Assembly: GCA_937894055.1 (NCBI GenBank)
Contig: CALDHQ010000115.1
Coordinates: 1-15,645 of the forward strand
Reading direction: 5' to 3'
DNA: 15,645 bases
Source: an uncultured Polymorphobacter sp.
GTDB lineage: Bacteria; Pseudomonadota; Alphaproteobacteria; Sphingomonadales; Sphingomonadaceae
Under the pieces are notes generated by a model. The model saw only the letters and a program-made list of their open reading frames with translations, made no database searches and was not told the DNA's origin. Made by a program: the position numbers and the translations under genes. Positions 14,438-15,645 of this stretch are shown piece by piece (positions within the stretch are counted from its first letter, which is position 1; each line of letters opens with the position of its first letter).

Positions 14438-15202
14438 TTATTGCATCACGCCGAACAGGTCTTCGCGAAATTCGGGTTTGACCAGCGGCTTGACGGCTTC
14501 GGGCCAGGGGATGGTGATTTCGTAGCTGCCTTCGGCATAGGGGCCGGCGACATAGGGCGCGAAAATGACGCGCAGCGAATGCGCGACCGGAGTCATGCCG
14601 CCATAGGGCACCAGCGTCGCCTGTGACAGCGGCGGGCACTTTTCGAACTCGGGCGCCATCTTCTGGCCGCCACGACGTTCCTTCTGCTCGGCGGCGAGCG
14701 CCTTGCAGACCAGCGGCTCGATAATGGCGCGTGCCTTGGCACGGTCGCTGAACAGCGACGGCAGGCTGATCGCGGTCCTGGTCTTGCGGTCCCAGATGAC
14801 GCTGTCATAGCCGGTGTTGCCGTGCGCGCCGCCGGTGTAGCCGTACAGCAGCCCGGTCAGCGCCAGCAACCGCGTGGTGTCGGCAGTCACCGTCCAGTAG
14901 CGCAGGTCGGTGTACTGGTGGACCGGGAAGCCGGCCTTTTTGGCGGCAGTGGCATCGGCATTGGCCTGTGCCAGTCCGGCGGAGAAACCCGCCTGGGCCT
15001 TGCCGCGCATGACTTCGAACAGCGGCGGTTCAACACCGACTTCGGGCGGCACGCGCCAGCTGTATTGCAGGTTCGCGGTGTTGCTCTTGAGGATAAGGTC
15101 GCTCGCCAGAATTGGCGCGGCCGCCGCCGCCGACGTCGCGACAACCGGTGCCAGCGCCAGCGTCATCACCGCCAGCGCAACCGAACCCAAACGCATACCC
15201 AT
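14438..15202 (-). CDS. exported DUF3298/RsiV-like domain protein
   Basis: A 254-residue protein with a signal peptide (residues 1-29, ending in an Ala run before PILASD). The middle segment, LLYGYTGGAHGNTGYDSVIW (about 118-137), then RKTRTAISLPSLFSD, and later GPYAEGSYEITIPW (220-233), are hallmarks of the DUF4163/DUF3298 fold known from anti-sigma factor RsiV and the non-catalytic part of PdaC. RsiV binds lysozyme; no such role can be claimed here, since the membrane and anti-sigma parts are absent. Two cysteines (166, 189) could form a disulfide. GGGGAC lies shortly before the ATG. It is the first gene of the - strand run; the 78-bp gap to cysS has no clear promoter by eye. Likely periplasmic. 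Confidence 0.85.
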   Translation of the reverse strand: MGMRLGSVALAVMTLALAPVVATSAAAAAPILASDLILKSNTANLQYSWRVPPEVGVEPPLFEVMRGKAQAGFSAGLAQANADATAAKKAGFPVHQYTDLRYWTVTADTTRLLALTGLLYGYTGGAHGNTGYDSVIWDRKTRTAISLPSLFSDRAKARAIIEPLVCKALAAEQKERRGGQKMAPEFEKCPPLSQATLVPYGGMTPVAHSLRVIFAPYVAGPYAEGSYEITIPWPEAVKPLVKPEFREDLFGVMQ

Positions 15203-15280
15203 GACAGTCCCCGATTAATGACGCGCAATGCGAATGTCATAGACGCTGGCGCGCCGGGGTGAAAGCACGATTGCGCGTGG

Positions 15281-15535
15281 TCAGGCGCGACGCCAGCCGG
15301 TACCCGACGCGCCGTCTTCGAGGACGATGCCGCGTGCGCCGAGTTCGTCGCGGATGCGGTCGGATTCGGCGAAGTCCTTGCGGGCGCGGGCGGCAGTGCG
15401 TGCGGCGACCAGCGCATCGATTTCGGGATCGATATCAGCGGCGGCTTCACCCACCCCGATGAACGCCAGCGAGCCGCGCAACGCATCGACATTGCCGGCA
15501 TTGGCGAGCGCCGACAGCGCCGCGAGCGGGGCCAT
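15281..15535 (-). CDS. cysS: cysteinyl-tRNA synthetase, C-terminal 84 residues, homology cut off upstream
   Basis: CysS charges tRNA-Cys. The visible part is the anticodon-binding tail: [20 protein letters not shown], then [40 protein letters not shown] and TGWRRA at the end, matching the conserved end of the family (R-x-AR-x-[19 protein letters not shown]-x-WRR). Upstream of about 15535 the frame stays open to the window end, but the sequence becomes NTKERKK and CVCVCG-like low complexity with no relation to CysS. The catalytic HIGH and KMSKS regions and the zinc site are therefore absent. Because cysS is essential, an assembly fault or contig end at the junction is more likely than real gene loss. 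The downstream neighbour is DUF3298, 78 bp away. Confidence 0.85.
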   Translation of the reverse strand: MAPLAALSALANAGNVDALRGSLAFIGVGEAAADIDPEIDALVAARTAARARKDFAESDRIRDELGARGIVLEDGASGTGWRRA

Positions 15536-15645
15536 TTTCTTTCTTTCTTTCGTGTTCGCTGGGCGGCACGCGCCACACACACACACACACGCTCGCGCGC
15601 GCGCTGTAAGCCGAGCTCTCGCGCCTGGACAGAGGGGAGGATGCC
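15536..15645. other. low-complexity tract of microsatellites replacing the body of cysS
   Basis: Four TTTC units (15536-15551), an eight-unit CA repeat (15574-15590), and an alternating GC run (about 15594-15604) are packed into the last 110 bases, ending GAGGGGAGGATGCC. Nothing comparable occurs elsewhere in the window. Where cysS should continue, the translation is not protein-like. Read-end artefact, chimeric join or foreign sequence are the leading explanations. Confidence 0.75.

Overview
The window is a stretch of strongly GC-rich chromosomal DNA from an alphaproteobacterium. The order Sphingomonadales is the best guess, from the GC-rich codon use and from protein types common there: a C4 zinc-finger DksA-like protein, a GMC dehydrogenase, a Tat-exported PhoD-type phosphatase, and a two-cysteine NifU_N-type scaffold. 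This placement is inference. There are 17 protein-coding genes, two of them cut by the window ends. I see no rRNA, tRNA, CRISPR array, transposase or phage gene. Most of it is housekeeping and metabolism, packed with small gaps or overlaps.

Left part (1-3068, all + strand): the zinc-finger end of a DksA/TraR-type protein, a small secreted Ala/Val/Pro-rich protein, a single-pass membrane protein of unknown function, and a GMC-family FAD dehydrogenase with a GTG start. Middle (3069-8439): a nested inverted-repeat element fills the whole gap between the convergent GMC gene and dihydroorotase (pyrC, - strand). A divergent EamA transporter gene (+) then meets the phosphatase phoD (-) tail to tail. 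Divergent from phoD are a 58-residue DUF2256 zinc-ribbon gene, apparently with a leaderless promoter, and an adducin-like class II aldolase gene.

Right part (15202 down to 8077, all - strand): one co-directional run. In transcription order it is a DUF3298-type exported protein, an Fe-S scaffold protein, a Kef-type K+/H+ antiporter, a medium-chain NADP-dependent double-bond reductase, a DUF333 exported protein, an isobutyryl-CoA-dehydrogenase-like acyl-CoA dehydrogenase, a second copy of the repeat element, an APH-fold phosphotransferase and a DUF423 membrane protein. Several junctions are ATGA or TGATG overlaps, so translational coupling is likely. A Kef antiporter beside an enal/enone reductase suggests electrophile defence; the dehydrogenase beside an APH kinase suggests acyl-CoA metabolism.

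The right end holds the last 84 residues of cysteinyl-tRNA synthetase (cysS, - strand). Its homology stops at a run of tetranucleotide and dinucleotide microsatellites with no relation to CysS, which looks like an artefactual contig end or an abnormal junction.

The most unusual features are the two modular palindromic elements (one a repeat inside a repeat, the other an empty version), the predicted leaderless DUF2256 promoter, two mutually exclusive hairpins at a convergent gene junction, and the abrupt cysS end. I did not find a clear new multi-gene defence or mobile system.
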